Of a stretch of 59,838 bases of DNA, positions 1-12,289 are shown piece after piece. The position numbers and the translations under genes are program-made. The notes beneath the pieces were generated by a model, which saw only the letters and a list, made by a program, of their open reading frames with translations, ran no database searches and had not been told where the DNA came from. The DNA comes from Perkinsus marinus ATCC 50983 (lineage: Eukaryota > Perkinsozoa > Perkinsida > Perkinsidae): positions 151,270 to 211,107 of the forward strand of contig NW_003203876.1 in NCBI RefSeq assembly GCF_000006405.1, given 5' to 3'. Each line of letters starts with the position of its first letter. The first letter of the stretch is position 1.

Positions 1-999
1 GTCTGCTAGGGATTCGAGGACCTCCAAATTGAGGACCAGAGTTTGATAGGAGTCTTCCTCAAATGCCTCGTGGAGAGAAACTCCGGCCTTAAATGTTTAC
101 GCCTCCGTTCCTGCAAGTGAGTTATGCCAGATCGTTTCACTTGCTCTGGTCATTCACAGGTTTCCGGTTGTATTGGAAGAGCGAATTACGAGATTTGTTA
201 GGAGACGAGATCTGATCACACGTGGCTTGAACGTGGACGCGTATGAATCAGCGGAAATTGTGAAGTACCTCGCGTGAGGACAAATGAAGATCTGTCACTG
301 CTCATGGTAGATCCGACAAGTCTCAAGAAGAAGAGGAGGAAGAAGGGGAAGAGGAAGGAGTCGTTGACACTGGTGAGCTGAGGGCATCATTTATATCCTA
401 GTTGTACAGACTCGTGTGTGGACTTCCTAAGTAGCAGATAATTCTGTCAATCCTCTGCCGACAGAATCGGTCTAAGCTGGACACTTTTTCACACTCTGTA
501 ACGACCCATGTAGCGCCCACGAGAATGTTGGAGTGAAAATCGATGGGAACTTGCGTTAAGGGATGTGAGGGAGGAAGTTCATACTTCGCGAAGTATAACG
601 ACAATAACATTAAAAGCATATCCAGAGGCTAGATCTTCAGCCACTCAATATTCAACTCAATTCGTATATTAACACTGGATGCGGTGATCTCACTAACGAT
701 GTTCTGCATGACGGCTGGTATGGTCTCCGTCTTCATTGAGGGGAGATCGGGCTGGACTAGTCAATCACCTCTGAAGCGTTCTTCCTCGAAATGATCCTAA
801 ACATAAAGACTTTGAGCAACCAAAGAGGGGAACGAGTCTATGGGAGAGGCCGCCCATATCTTCCTGCTCCATGGTGTCATCAAATCCGCTTATCACGAAG
901 ATTGAGCTCTCGTGGTAGGGACGTGGTGATGAATTCAAAGCATCAAGGGGCGATAAAAACGAGGGACAATCAGAACCTCAAAGTTGATCCTTCGGCCGA
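1..999. other. no gene recognised
   Basis: Open frames here are short (up to about 70 codons) and none shows a recognisable motif or a convincing exon chain. The stretch may be the 3' flank of the minus-strand gene that ends near 1000, or part of a gene lying mostly outside the window. Confidence 0.3.
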
Positions 1000-1503
1000 T
1001 TAAGATAGGGTCAATTGTTGATGGAGGAATTTTATCGTAGAGCGACTCCCCCTGCTCTCCACGAGCCTCCGCAGACTAATATTCAAACAACAAGCGCCGA
1101 ACATAATAATGCACATCCAAAACCACCAGTGTCCAATTTGGTCTGAAACAAACTGTTTGATGGTCAATTCTTGCTCGCCTAGGAAGGTGTGATCGACCAC
1201 GGAACGCTGTCAGGATAGTGCGTGGCGTTTGGGCTCGCATACAGTTGAACATACGCCTCCTGTGACGTCATGTCAGCCAAGGAAGCGTCAATGCTTTCAG
1301 TGTAGTCGCGTCTAGGTTGGAAGAATTCTGGCCCAAGTTGTGTACGCCTAGTGAGAAGACTTGGTATCATCCGCTAAGTCCTTATCTTCCTGTTGCTTCA
1401 CCGTCTTCTTCACACATCCCGGATTGTCACCCTTATTCTTTATCGAATAAGTCCCAAAGTATGATGGCTCAGACCTGATCCCTTGAAACTCGATGGAATC
1501 CAT
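1000..1503 (-). CDS. hypothetical membrane-anchored protein (partial model)
   Basis: Several minus-strand open stretches read like adjacent exons. The first begins with ATG at 1503 (MDSIEFQGIRSEPSYFG) and runs into a Lys-rich segment. The next, around 1340-1190, carries the segment ending SPNATHYPDSVP with an N-glycosylation-like NAT site. The last, ending with a stop at 1000, has a Trp/Phe/Cys-rich hydrophobic span (GHWWFWMCIIMFGACCLN) followed by basic residues (LRRLVESRG), as expected for one transmembrane helix with a short cytosolic tail. The layout of a lumenal domain, one helix and a basic tail loosely recalls p24/TMED cargo receptors, but no GOLD-domain signature is visible, so no function is assigned. 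Exon borders are not fixed, and further 5' exons may lie between 1503 and 1990. Confidence 0.35.
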
Positions 1504-1999
1504 TACAACCTTGAGTGTAAACTATTCCACTTGTAGTCTTGTCCACGTAACATCCCTCGGATCTCACCCTAGTTGGGACTTACAGCTATATGTGCCCGAG
1601 ACAATCATGATTGTCTGACACTCTTGGATCACAATGTTATAAGGTTCCACAGTTTACGGTACCACACGATTTTGGATCACATTAGTGCACTCATATCAGT
1701 CAAGTCACCCGGGCCTGTTGTGAATATCAAGATTAATGAGATCAATGGTATGGTCCGCAGGCATAGCGGAGGTGTCGTTCGAGCTACACTCCACTTGCAT
1801 AGACAGGTCTTGAGACAAGACACTTACGCATCCCTCCCACAGATAACTATCGAGGATACACGAGGGATTTTCGCTTCACGGGTGGCGCCGCGCTGTAGTA
1901 ACATCAAGGTGCGATCTGTCCAATCGTATCATACTCTGCCCATTGATAGTGGCGGTAGTCTCTCACAGCACTTAACAACGCAACATGACCACCCTCCGC

Positions 2000-4900
2000 T
2001 CAAGGAAATGCGGCATAATCATTGGTGTTATCGATACATCCATCTTCCACTGGAGCACCTGCTGTGACATGTTCGTCACCTGAAAGGGTCGGCCGCCATG
2101 ATGAACAAGTCTCCCAAACATCTTCAGAATTCACGTCGCTCACTATCTCATCGTAACTTGACATACCATCAGAGCGTGTGATGGCCTCGAGGACATCTCC
2201 ACAGGAGGAGCCTCGTCGCCTCTTCGTGGGTAAAAACGCATCATCAAACCTGTTATCACTCCGAGGCAGACTCATATCCAACGCCAACGTACTGGCCGTC
2301 ATCGTATCAACTATCTAACAAGACACTATCCCCACTATCACTAGCACTATGTCCACCTACTCCACCAGATGGGACCGTCAATGCGTCCGTGGGTAGAGTT
2401 CTCCTCGTCTTCATATGCTCTTGCACTTCATGAGACAACAACACACAGAGCAAATCCAGAGCCTAAAAACCTCATTTTCCCCTATTATGGCAATGCCTTA
2501 CCTCTTCTGTGTAATCCGCTACCCCGTGACTCTTCAAAGCGCGCATCACAAGTTCTCGTCGCTTCGATTCCGCCGTCTTCAAAGTCTGTGAACAAGTAAC
2601 CCTTCCGTCGAGAATATTCATGCACACACCTTAGCGTTGTTGATGATAGTCTTCAATGAGCCCGGCACAGAGACCAACAGGTTGCCCGCCCCACCGTGAT
2701 ACCCGTGATAGTGATGGCCGGTACTTGCAGCCGCTGCCGCCGCTGCTGCCGCTGCAGTCACGTTTGCTGATGACATCTTCAAATGAATCTTCGACCCCAC
2801 AAAGATGCCCCCCCCAGTTGAATCAAGGCACTGTGACGATGACACGCCAACAATCATTCAATAGACTTCTATTAGAATACGAAATAGATCAGCCGAGACA
2901 GCCTCGATGTACTACAGGATGCCGCTTCGGACGTATTCCAGCAAAGCATAGGCATACCCCAGCTCTTCGTCCAAGGCCTGAGCACACTCAGCATAATATG
3001 TGGTCAAAGGGACTCGCTTGAGGAACTTACAGCGACTATCCCATCGGCGCCACTAGTGTGAAAAACTTGATGATAAACTTCGCTCCGCCGATTGTCAACA
3101 CGCCTTTGTAATCTCTCTATCTTCAGACGACCTGTCTCGATTGCAGCATCATACGAACTGGGAAGGGCCGGTCCAGCATCTACTCCAAGTTTAGCATTCC
3201 GCAGCCGGAATACCTCCAAGGCAATTTCCTGAGTAACGTCGTCCCCGGTGAACAATCAATTACGTGAGGCTCACCTCGCACTCAGTTTCAACAGCTGTAT
3301 AGAACGCACCAGCTGCTGAGAGTTTACCACTATCAGAAGCGCCGGCTAGTGCCCATAGAGCCTTCCAATACCACTCCTTTTCCACATCATGCGCGGCGCC
3401 TGCAACACAGGCCTCTCGACGCCGCTTGATATCGAGCGCCAAGGAGGCCAGCAAAGCACACTGTTGGACTCGGCTGAGACAACCCACTGGTGGTAGCGTC
3501 TCGAATGATGGCGGCGGACAAAGCACAAAACTCTGAGAAATAACCTTGGAACAAGTCAGCTCACTGACTCCAGTACCTCAAGTTCGGGGTTTATGAGCAA
3601 TGCCAACTCGCAGTCAGAAGCATCTGGGCGGTCTATGATGATCTCCAGCGGGTTACCAGGCACATGCTTCGAATCCAGCCAACAGTGAAGGTTGTCTTCA
3701 TGGACCACGGATTTATGTTTCAGCCACCATACCTTCAATTTCAGGGGTATCCGCCTTGGGCTGAATCGACCATCGAACTCAGTCTCGCTTCCTCTTTCCA
3801 TCCCTGTAATCCACGGCGGTCGCTTGGAAATCACACAGGGCTCCTCTAGCTGCCACAGCTTCAAAGCGTAGCCGTTTCTCAGTTCTTCTACCGCTGAGTG
3901 TACCACAGGCAAGCCCGGCTCTCGCAGCCACGTGTTCATCCAATCAGCAATCTCCCTAGCTGGCCATCCGGAAGCATCTCCCATGGCACGCCACAGATCC
4001 TCTTCAGTGTAGGTGGACTGCCCATGGCTCTTCAAGAGTGATCCTGAAGACAGAAGTGTCGGCCACCTTACACGCGTCTTGAGTCGACACTTACGCAAAC
4101 CTTTGATGAAGGCCTCTTCTCCAACGGCGCTTCGGAGCATCCGAAGCACGCATGCCCCCTTACCATAGGCGATGGTATCAAAGACCACTTCGGTGTCATC
4201 AGTCCCACTAGTGCTCGCCTTTGGACACTCGATTGGATGAGATCCTGACAAGACGCCTACTAGGGTCACCAGTTGATGCTTACGTACTTGCCGGTGAAGC
4301 GTCAGCCAACATCGCATCAAGTTGGACATCGGTGATGAAATGCTCCCAAATCCCTTTCCCGAGACACGAATTGAGCCTGATTTTTCAACTGCTATCTATG
4401 CCTCCTGAGCAATGCTTTCTTACACATGCAGTTCCTTCGTGGAGATCCGAGCGTCTTCCGTCCAGGTCGGTAACAACTCGCACATGATGAATTCGAGCAG
4501 TCTGGCCATACCCTCCTTGAGCCAGAGTTGTTGAAAACTCCTCGGGGTGAGCATGTCACCAAACCACATATGGGAAACCTCGTGGCACATCAGTCGGGCG
4601 GTGCGCCGTCTACGACTAAGCAACTCCGACAGATGCTTCAATTTCGGAGCAATAAGTGTCCCCTGACCATCCGGGTACAGCTTCTTCTCTTTTTCCATAG
4701 TACGAATCTCATTGGCAATCTTCGGCAACAAGCAATAGGTATCCTTCACCGAGATGCTACCGAAAGTTTCAAGGCCGAGACCACGATGATGAGGTAGAGC
4801 CACGATACGCAACAGGTTAGGTGGCGAAGGATAAGGCGTTACTTCACCAAACCAGAGCATCATCTTCTCTAAGGCAAACGCAGCCGCATGTCCACTCACA

Positions 4901-5811
4901 ACTGGCGTGAGCTCCAGGCGATCTCGACTGTGACGCTGTCGTTTGTCGAGAAGTGTGTGGTTCGAGGTGTCAGAGAAACCGTCTTCTTCACAAAAATATG
5001 CTATTCGCACTCGATCACTCGCCACATACTCAGAGAAAGGGCCAATAAAGAGCCCTACAGAGTAGGTTGGCAGTCGGATGTCTCCCGGGGTGTTAAACTC
5101 GACCGAACCTTCGAGTCGTCGGGCCGCACTTATAGAAGTGATCGAATTATCACCAACGTCCCTCTCAGCTACCCTCAGTGTGAAGGAAGCCTTGAAGCGT
5201 GGGTCGTCGACGCAGGGATAAACCCGACGTGCATGTCGGGGTTCCAAACTCGTACCAATATAAAACTCCTTCGCGGAGTTTGGAAAGTCACTGTCGTCTG
5301 CGAGTGCTTCCAAGTCACTCACGTCGAGGCTGCTGACGTGACCTTTAGCATGAGAGTCAGCCGTGAATAATCCTCGGGGGGCGACAGTTATGGTACTGCC
5401 ATCGAGGCGGCTTTTCAGAGGACCACACCTTGCCAGTTTCCCCGTGTATTCGACGAACACCTCGTGGGCTTGGCGTTTTACAGGAACTTCAATAGCGAGG
5501 ACTCCCTCAGAAAGCTCATACTGAGCTGCAAGATCGTCAACTTTCAAGGCCGAGATTGTCATTCCAACAGCATGCAGGGAGATAATATCACACTGGGCAT
5601 CTACTGTGTGCAAGTGGATGCGGACTTCGCCGGAGAACACCCCTCTGTCCCGGTCAAAATTGCTGAGCGATATATCGTACGATATGGGTGCGAACCCCTC
5701 ACCAGGCTTCTCAGCCCGAGCAAGAAGAGTGCCGCTTGGCATCCGGTCAGTACACAGCGAAGAGCAAGTTGGTGCAGCGGGGGATGCGATTGACGGTAAC
5801 TTGCGCGCCAT
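2000..5811 (-). CDS. M1-family (gluzincin) aminopeptidase with C-terminal extension
   Basis: Zinc aminopeptidase of the puromycin-sensitive/ERAP type, which removes N-terminal residues from peptides. The first exon (5811 to about 4425) holds the N-terminal beta domain, with the family signature RRVYPCVDDPRFKASF. It also holds the zinc site HEVSHMWFGD followed by KEGMA, which fits HEXXH-X18-E with all three zinc ligands present. The peptide-anchoring GAMEN motif is degenerate here (GLGLETFG, keeping the Glu). The exon from about 4340 to 3556 carries the catalytic-Tyr region (IAYGKGACVLRML) and the end of the catalytic domain. Small exons near 3526-3260, 3210-3004, 2857-2630, 2580-2500 and 2460-2360 form a helical ERAP1-C-like region and include an Ala run. 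The last exon, ending at 2000, is disordered with a basic TKRRRG patch. Introns are about 30-60 nt. The total is about 1,100 residues, longer than typical M1 enzymes because of the tail. Exon borders are approximate; the family call is firm. Confidence 0.82.
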
Positions 5812-6040
5812 GAGCCTCTATGACATAAGATACTCGACAGTCAAATTTAAACTGATAACATGTGATAAAAGGGACGTTTATAGAGACAACTCATTGTCTA
5901 GCCAAATATCACGAGCAAAGCTCCCTAGGACGTGACCCGCCGCGCTCCCTAAGAATCATCGCTACAGAGCTCGTATTTAATATCTATTGACTCTCCCACT
6001 AGTAAGATACTTATTGACTGCGACATTGACCATACTAGGT

Positions 6041-6184
6041 GTGGCATATCGGCCCCACCCAGATTTCTTGACCCTACCGGCCTATCATAAGCCTCTAAAA
6101 TGTGACCCTTACCCTCCCTCCGCATAACCCGGACATGATAAAAATCACCCTTCCGGCGGTGCGTGGGATGGGGCGGCTATGCCC
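6041..6184 (+). repeat. GTGGCATA-ended repeat unit, copy 1
   Basis: The 144-bp unit starts with GTGGCATATCGGCCCCACCC and ends with GGGGCGGCTATGCCC, so the ends are imperfect inverted repeats. The interior contains CTCTAAAATGTGACCC and ACCCTCCCTC, which are shared with copies 2 and 3. Confidence 0.7.
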
Positions 6185-6264
6185 ATTAATCCGATTATAC
6201 CGGGGGAGTTAATCGCCTTTCCGCGGGCAACTGCGTAATTAATTTTACTAGGCAATATCTTGGG

Positions 6265-6406
6265 GTGGCATACCGACCCCACCCAGACAACTTGACCCTA
6301 CTGTTCTCCAAGAACCTCTAAAATGTGACCCCAACCCTCCCTCAATTCCCCTTCGGCGGTGGACGGGATGGAAAGAACAATTCCTCAACTGGGGCGGCTA
6401 TGCCAC
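6265..6406 (+). repeat. GTGGCATA-ended repeat unit, copy 2
   Basis: The 142-bp unit has ends GTGGCATACCGACCCCACCC and GGGGCGGCTATGCCAC. The order of interior blocks matches copy 1 (TTGACCCTAC, CCTCTAAAATGTGACCC, ACCCTCCCTC, GGCGGTG-GGGATGG). Confidence 0.7.
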
Positions 6407-6414
6407 ATCTTGGG

Positions 6415-6610
6415 GTGGCATACCGACCCCACCCTTTTGGTCTCCAAAATTCTCTAAATTGTGACCTTAACCCTCCCTAAACATTACCCGCACATGATAG
6501 AGATCTCCCCTTCTACTACCGCTTTTTTACCTCACACTGACCTTAGGCGTACCACAGACAACCCGAGTTCTCCATTATGGTAAACGGGATGAGCTAAGGT
6601 GATGGGGCGT
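6415..6610 (+). repeat. GTGGCATA-ended repeat unit, copy 3 (degenerate)
   Basis: It begins eight bases after copy 2 with the same GTGGCATACCGACCCCACCC end and keeps the CTCTAAATTGTGACC and ACCCTCCCT blocks. Its right end (GATGGGGCG near 6600) is eroded. Confidence 0.55.
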
Positions 6611-6768
6611 TCTGGGAATTACCAACTACGAAACACAAGGCAGAGCAATGTATATGATGAAAAAAGTATATTACTGTATATGAGATGATTAGGAAATTGA
6701 TGCAGTGCATGGTAATGGGCAGTGATAATCAACGCACATCTTTTCTGACCATGCTTACTAACAGTTCC

Positions 6769-7500
<732 letters not shown>

Positions 7501-7746
7501 TGCCGCCTAACGATATCACAACTTTAAGGTGACTTACCGAAATGCGTCGAATCGTGGCGATGCGAAATCCACCGCGCTCGCCCAGCGCAAATCACTTGGA
7601 CACTGATCGTATCTTAATGGTTGTAGAAGTTCCCGCTCAACTCCTCATGAAATCTGATCGTGGTGTATATCATGCGAGAATCTATTTGCTCAGATTGGCA
7701 TCTCCACGATCTTATCGCATAGACTCAGATCTTTCCCAGTTCCATC

Positions 7747-8220
7747 ATGCACTTGTTCAAAAGCGTTTTCGCTACCCTCATAGTAGAGCTTTTCACTCTA
7801 CAACGTCTCGGGTCCACCCTAAGCGATGATGCTCCTTGGAGAGACGGCCTCAAAGTTTCCCACCAAGTACAACGGCCCAACACCCCCCTATTGGCACTTG
7901 CCCTTCTCAGGTCGACGGTTTAATCTGCCAGCTCGAATCCACTGATTACGTACTTGCGGTCAACCTTAATACGGCTGAGATTCTCGTTGAAATCCCAGAC
8001 GAACGCCCTATAAAGTGGACTCCCTTGCAACGGTTGAAGGTGCAGTGTTTTCCTCCTCAGGACTGAGATCGCCTTTCCTGACGACTCTCCAACTGATGGT
8101 GATGAAGAACGCTGCATTGACGCGATTAATAACCTCGAGGGCGACATTGAAGACTCAGACACCATTCAAACGGTCGTTCAGACTACTTATGCTGGTCTGA
8201 CCACCACAGACCTCCAATAG
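7747..8220 (+). CDS. small predicted secreted protein, 3 exons
   Basis: Exons 7747-7866, 7911-8014 and 8061-8220 join in frame (384 nt, 127 residues) across introns of 44 and 46 nt. The N-terminus, MHLFKSVFATLIVELFTLQ, has a basic residue followed by a hydrophobic run, like a signal peptide or anchor. The rest is soluble and acidic, with segments such as STDYVLAVNLNTAEILVEIP and a C-terminal region rich in Asp, Glu and Thr ending TTTDLQ. No family was recognised. The start is the first ATG of this frame after an upstream stop; an extra 5' exon around 7542-7700 cannot be excluded. It is transcribed divergently from ARF. Confidence 0.6.
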
Positions 8221-8455
8221 ATTTACCATGTCATGTTTGCTATTGTTTGGGGCCTCCACTGGGGCTGTGTCAATTGTGCCTCCTGTCATGCTCAAGAGCT
8301 AGCGTTGTGTCAACCGTCCGTCAATATTGATGGTCTACTGTGAAATTCAAAGTGTATATCAAAATCGACTATGTTGCGACAATTGTTATCATCACTCACT
8401 GTCAAACGAGATGAACCACGCTGTATTATATTGTGATGTCTCAGGGGATTGCTGA

Positions 8456-9691
8456 GTGATGACAACCGCTCATAAGCGTCTTTTAAACCGCCGAGCCTGT
8501 CATGAGAAGCCAGTTACCTTCATAGACCTCCCCGACCTGGCACTACTGACGATATTCGCGTTGAGTGGTCAGCCTCTGGTTTGCTCACTCATCTCCAAAC
8601 GAGCTCTACAAGTATGTGATTCCTCCTCTAATAACTCGCTGTGGCGAGGGTGCCCTGGCGGTCGATTGGGGTATGCTCGACGACTCAGAGACAAACGTTC
8701 AAGTGTCGTAACAAAGCTTCGTAAAATGACTCGGAAAGACCTTCTGCCTAACTTACCACGCCAATGTGAATACCTGCATCTTTTCAAGTGGACGTTGTAT
8801 GTGCGAGAAGAGGCATCGTCAGTCGACTCGGGGCCTTTCAAACACACACCGACAGAGTGGACGTTTGAGCTGTCCGACCCCGGCCCGTTTGTGGTGTCGG
8901 CATCTGGCACTGTATTTCGGCTCACCTTCTCGGCTCATCGAAAGCTCATCAGTTGGCCACTACTGCGGAACGCTACCTTTCGACTGAGCGCACGGTCAGC
9001 GGCATTACTAGGTGTTGAAGCTGATATATTCTCGGGGAAAGTGAACGTTTTGGGAGAGCCTGTTGGTGGCTGTGATGAGGTTGTGTTAATGTCTACTGGC
9101 CGCATTGCAATCGGCCTGTGGTCGGGCCCCGAAAGTGAGGTTGCGGTGATCTACCTCAATGTTGCCTTCTATGATATAGTCAGGGCTTTTGGTCTTGCCA
9201 GTCATCGTTCTGGGGGAATCCCCGATGACCTGGACCCACTGGTCGGACTTAGAGGGCTCACAGTGATGGTAGCACTGAGAGACGGCGCTACAGTTGTGTT
9301 CAGCAATACTTTCTATCGTGTGGACGCTGAAGACACTTTCATACAGCAACCTGAACCCTCGGCTGTTTTTCATGTGTTAAAACCGCATCAATCAGGACAG
9401 GCATTCGAATTCCTGATTGATGGTAGTCTTAGGCTGGCCTGGCGTACAAGGGCCTTCAAGAGGTTCTGGCATGCTGTCACGGTTGACGTGGTGGTATTCA
9501 CTGAGGACCACGAAGTTCTATGGAGTGTGAGCGAAGTGGCTCCACTCAGAGCGACGTCCTCACGGGTTGATCATTCTGCTACTATTGATTTTGACGTCAC
9601 CGAAGACTGGAGGCAACACTACGTCTCTTTGGCTCAGCAGAAAGTGGCGGCCCTTGAGGCACATGCCCTGGAGTCGATCGATGAGAAGTGA
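8456..9691 (+). CDS. F-box-like protein, single exon
   Basis: The uninterrupted frame of 411 codons starts MMTTAHKRLLNRR. Residues about 22-55 (VTFIDLPDLALLTIFALSG...VCSLISKRALQVCDSSSNNSLWRG) follow the F-box pattern LPD-L-I-SL-VCS-N-LW, the motif that docks substrate receptors onto Skp1 in SCF ubiquitin ligases. The remaining 350 residues form a beta-rich region with no repeat that could be named (for example EWTFELSDPGPFVVSASG, then a section near 240-330). It probably binds a substrate, but the partner is unknown. The absence of introns contrasts with its neighbours. The F-box call rests on pattern alone and is moderate. Confidence 0.72.
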   Translation: MMTTAHKRLLNRRACHEKPVTFIDLPDLALLTIFALSGQPLVCSLISKRALQVCDSSSNNSLWRGCPGGRLGYARRLRDKRSSVVTKLRKMTRKDLLPNLPRQCEYLHLFKWTLYVREEASSVDSGPFKHTPTEWTFELSDPGPFVVSASGTVFRLTFSAHRKLISWPLLRNATFRLSARSAALLGVEADIFSGKVNVLGEPVGGCDEVVLMSTGRIAIGLWSGPESEVAVIYLNVAFYDIVRAFGLASHRSGGIPDDLDPLVGLRGLTVMVALRDGATVVFSNTFYRVDAEDTFIQQPEPSAVFHVLKPHQSGQAFEFLIDGSLRLAWRTRAFKRFWHAVTVDVVVFTEDHEVLWSVSEVAPLRATSSRVDHSATIDFDVTEDWRQHYVSLAQQKVAALEAHALESIDEK

Positions 9692-10508
9692 ACTGCCCTT
9701 CAGGAAAATCTACCATCACTGTTCCCCTTTAGGTCGTGGCGTCTCGACTCGATCACCCTGATGATCACCCTAGAGCATCTAGATGCCTTCTATGGAACTC
9801 ACCGTGCTCGCAGAGGCACCGTGACTGAATTGTGATCATGACAGTGTGGGAGGTTTTGTGTTCAACAGTGGAGGATTTTGGGCAAGGAAATGTGATGTGA
9901 TAAACTCGACATCGTCGTGACGGTCGTAGCGATTGAATTGGCGAGAGTCAATCGTGCGACTGTCGCGATCCCACAACGAGAAACGCATATTTGCCTAAGA
10001 AAAAAACGCTCCTTACGCATATTGGAACGTCTGAAGTGAAGAAGAAAGTTGTCTAAAACTAATCACAAATAATATCAATGAAGGAGCCGTCGAAGGGCAC
10101 GAAACCGAATTCACAACAACGACGCTGGCCTGTACAGAATACAGCAGTGATTCTGATTTCGCAGTATCTTTTCTGATGAGAGAACACGTTAGTTCTGCAG
10201 TAACCTGATAGTTCCCGAGCAAGGTCATTTGCTCAACATGAACGAAGGCCGGTCGATACCTCGAAGGCAATCAAGTACTGCTCGTTAATAAGGAGCGTTT
10301 CGATCGTCGTGTTCACGAAGGTTGAATGTCCCAGTGTACTGAGTTGAAAGATTAGCTCACACCGCTTCATCGGGTGCTTGATTCACCTCTGATCACCGTG
10401 ATGTGGAAAAGTTACGGTATGGAATCAGCTCTAACTCACAGACTGCTGAACAACAGTCACGCTTAAGCTCAGAGAACAGCGTAGTATAACAGCAGTGATC
10501 ATGGTACA
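9692..10508. other. intergenic, nothing recognised
   Basis: Only short frames without motifs were seen. It is probably the 3' flank of the F-box gene and of the minus-strand gene ending at 10509, which converge here. Confidence 0.5.
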
Positions 10509-11968
10509 CTAGATCCTCGATGATAGTCTCAGTAGGGCTTCTCGTTGCTGTGAGGCAGCCGAACGTAGGAGTGCTACTTGCTCCTTAAAGGCCTCGTCCA
10601 GGAGCTCATTAACCTGGCATATTAGTGACAACGACAGAGCCGATGAGACCACACCATCTCCAACGGGGCGGTGTGCGAGACGGGAGGCGGCGGGGGAACC
10701 GCGGGGAAGGTCGACCAACTGCCGAGGGCAAAAGGTTGATGACCATAACAGTGACAAACAATATGCTTTTCTGATGAGGGTTGTTCACACTGAGTGCCGA
10801 TGCTCTGTGGGAGGCCGTCGACCTGGTGGAATATCGGGGGATTCGACACGTTAATTACGACCAACCTGCACGCCTTGCTCGACGCACGTTCGAACCAAAG
10901 GACGACGTCTCGGGGAGGATCGTGGTGTTTGGGGTGCAGCGATGTACTGTTCAGTTTGAATTGATGTACCCGAACTGAGACGAGGATTGGAGGTGTCCAT
11001 CGGACCTCCGGACGAGGGCCGTGGCTTATCATCATCAGCGACAAAGATTGACGATTCTTCCTCGAAGTCCTCATCTGCATAGCTGATGTCAACACTGTGG
11101 CTTCTGAACACTTCGAGTGTTGATCGAGCGCAGCTTGGGGCCTCACCCTGGGACTGCTTCGTCTGTGGTTACGTCACGATCTGGTTCGATTGATTCAGTC
11201 TGTTGGGTATCATTTTCGCTGTGGTCAAGGCCGACTTTAGCAATTGGCCCAGCGAGCTCCTCCTCCTCGACGGGGGGTTCCTCTGTCACACTGATGTGAG
11301 GTTGCTCTAGGTCGCTAGCAACCTCGGATGATGAGGGCTCGGAGGGCAGTTCTAACTGCTCGAACGACATGATTCTGATGCCGCTTGGCGATCTGAGAGG
11401 ACGCAGGTTCAAATCCCACAGCTGACATCAGCAAACTACTCGACAGTTAACCCATGCTTTTCTGGAGTCAACTGAGGTTCTTCCTGCGACCTGTGGTGAG
11501 ATACTAAACCAGCTTCTGGTGTGCCTCACGGTTGTGATGGAGCCGAGTCGGAGTTTAGGAAATCCGACAGAGTCTCGCTGTTGCCGCCCTCAGAGGTTGC
11601 ATAACTAGTCGAAAAATAATGTCGTTCTCGAAATTGCCGTTTACATTGCTCTGTTCAGACTCTCGTCGGCAACCAACTGGAGCTCTTCGCTGTGAGCATT
11701 CCCTTCACGAGATTGCAATTTAGTGTTGGGTTGACGTGTGAGCCGCCCAAGCCTGGCTTGAGGCGGTTGAGTTAAGTCAACAGTATAAGCCGCGCCTCCT
11801 GAGGAGGGGGGCATTCGTCTGGTGATTATTAACACTCTCACCTTCCGTATAGCTGTTACCAAAGGGATCGTTGATCTCCTGCCGATCGAAAGGAGAATTG
11901 GAGGGAGGTGGGATCGAACCCGAGTTCCTCATTGGCGAGGAACGTTGTGTAGTGGAGGACCAGGACAT
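10509..11968 (-). CDS. hypothetical low-complexity protein with C-terminal coiled coil, multi-exon
   Basis: A chain of minus-strand exons can be followed from ATG at 11968 (MSWSSTTQRSSPMRNSG) to the stop at 10509. Segments in order are a Ser/Pro-rich start; a Gln/Arg-rich part with SREGNAHSEELQLVADES; a Ser/Asp-rich piece (YATSEGGNSETLSDFL); an acidic part with EEPPVEEEELAGP; SHSVDISYADEDFEEESS followed by Pro/Ser/Arg-rich sequence; and a final helical stretch, VNELLDEAFKEQVALLRSAA, that looks like a coiled coil. GT-AG introns of about 40-60 nt separate them. No enzymatic motif is visible. The composition suggests a scaffold or regulatory phosphoprotein, but no function is assigned. Exact borders are uncertain. 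Confidence 0.5.
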
Positions 11969-12156
11969 GAAGTGCAGTCCACTAGAGAACCCCTAGCGGC
12001 TCCACTCAGTAACCCAATGAAACCAGTGGAGCCCATCAGATGGATTGCCCGACGTGACGCACCAGCTTACCACTGGTAAGCCCAAGCCGTTCACGTTTGC
12101 CGATCCGTCCCTCTCAATGGTACTTATGGCCTCAACCAGACATACCTAATCTTCTG

Positions 12157-12199
12157 CCTCGTTGCCTGAAGTCTCATATTGAGACTTCAGGCAACGAGG
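12157..12199. repeat. perfect 20-bp inverted repeat with 3-nt loop
   Basis: The arms 12157-12176 and 12180-12199 are exact reverse complements around the spacer TAT. The structure sits 91 bp before the first ATG of the AP2-like gene, so it could form a cruciform in DNA or a hairpin in the 5' leader of the transcript. Confidence 0.9.
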
Positions 12200-12289
12200 A
12201 GACACGTCACGTTCGAGAACTTGAAATCTTGCAATCTCTTAACGAGAGCACTTGTCAAGCGCTTGCGTGCAAATTCTGTGTCCTGACGT

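Larger units (their letters stand above)
5812..6768. other. intergenic region between convergently placed minus-strand genes, rich in repeats
   Basis: No coding exon was seen. The stretch separates the ATG of the M1 peptidase gene from the stop of the ARF gene and is dominated by three related repeat units annotated separately. Confidence 0.6.

Noticed and set aside
1573-2067. 164-codon plus frame
   Set aside because: It overlaps the end of the well-supported minus-strand M1 gene and shows no domain; probably a chance frame.
10622-11146. 174-codon minus frame
   Set aside because: It crosses several exons and introns of the minus-strand gene in the wrong frame. Only small parts coincide with the preferred exon chain.
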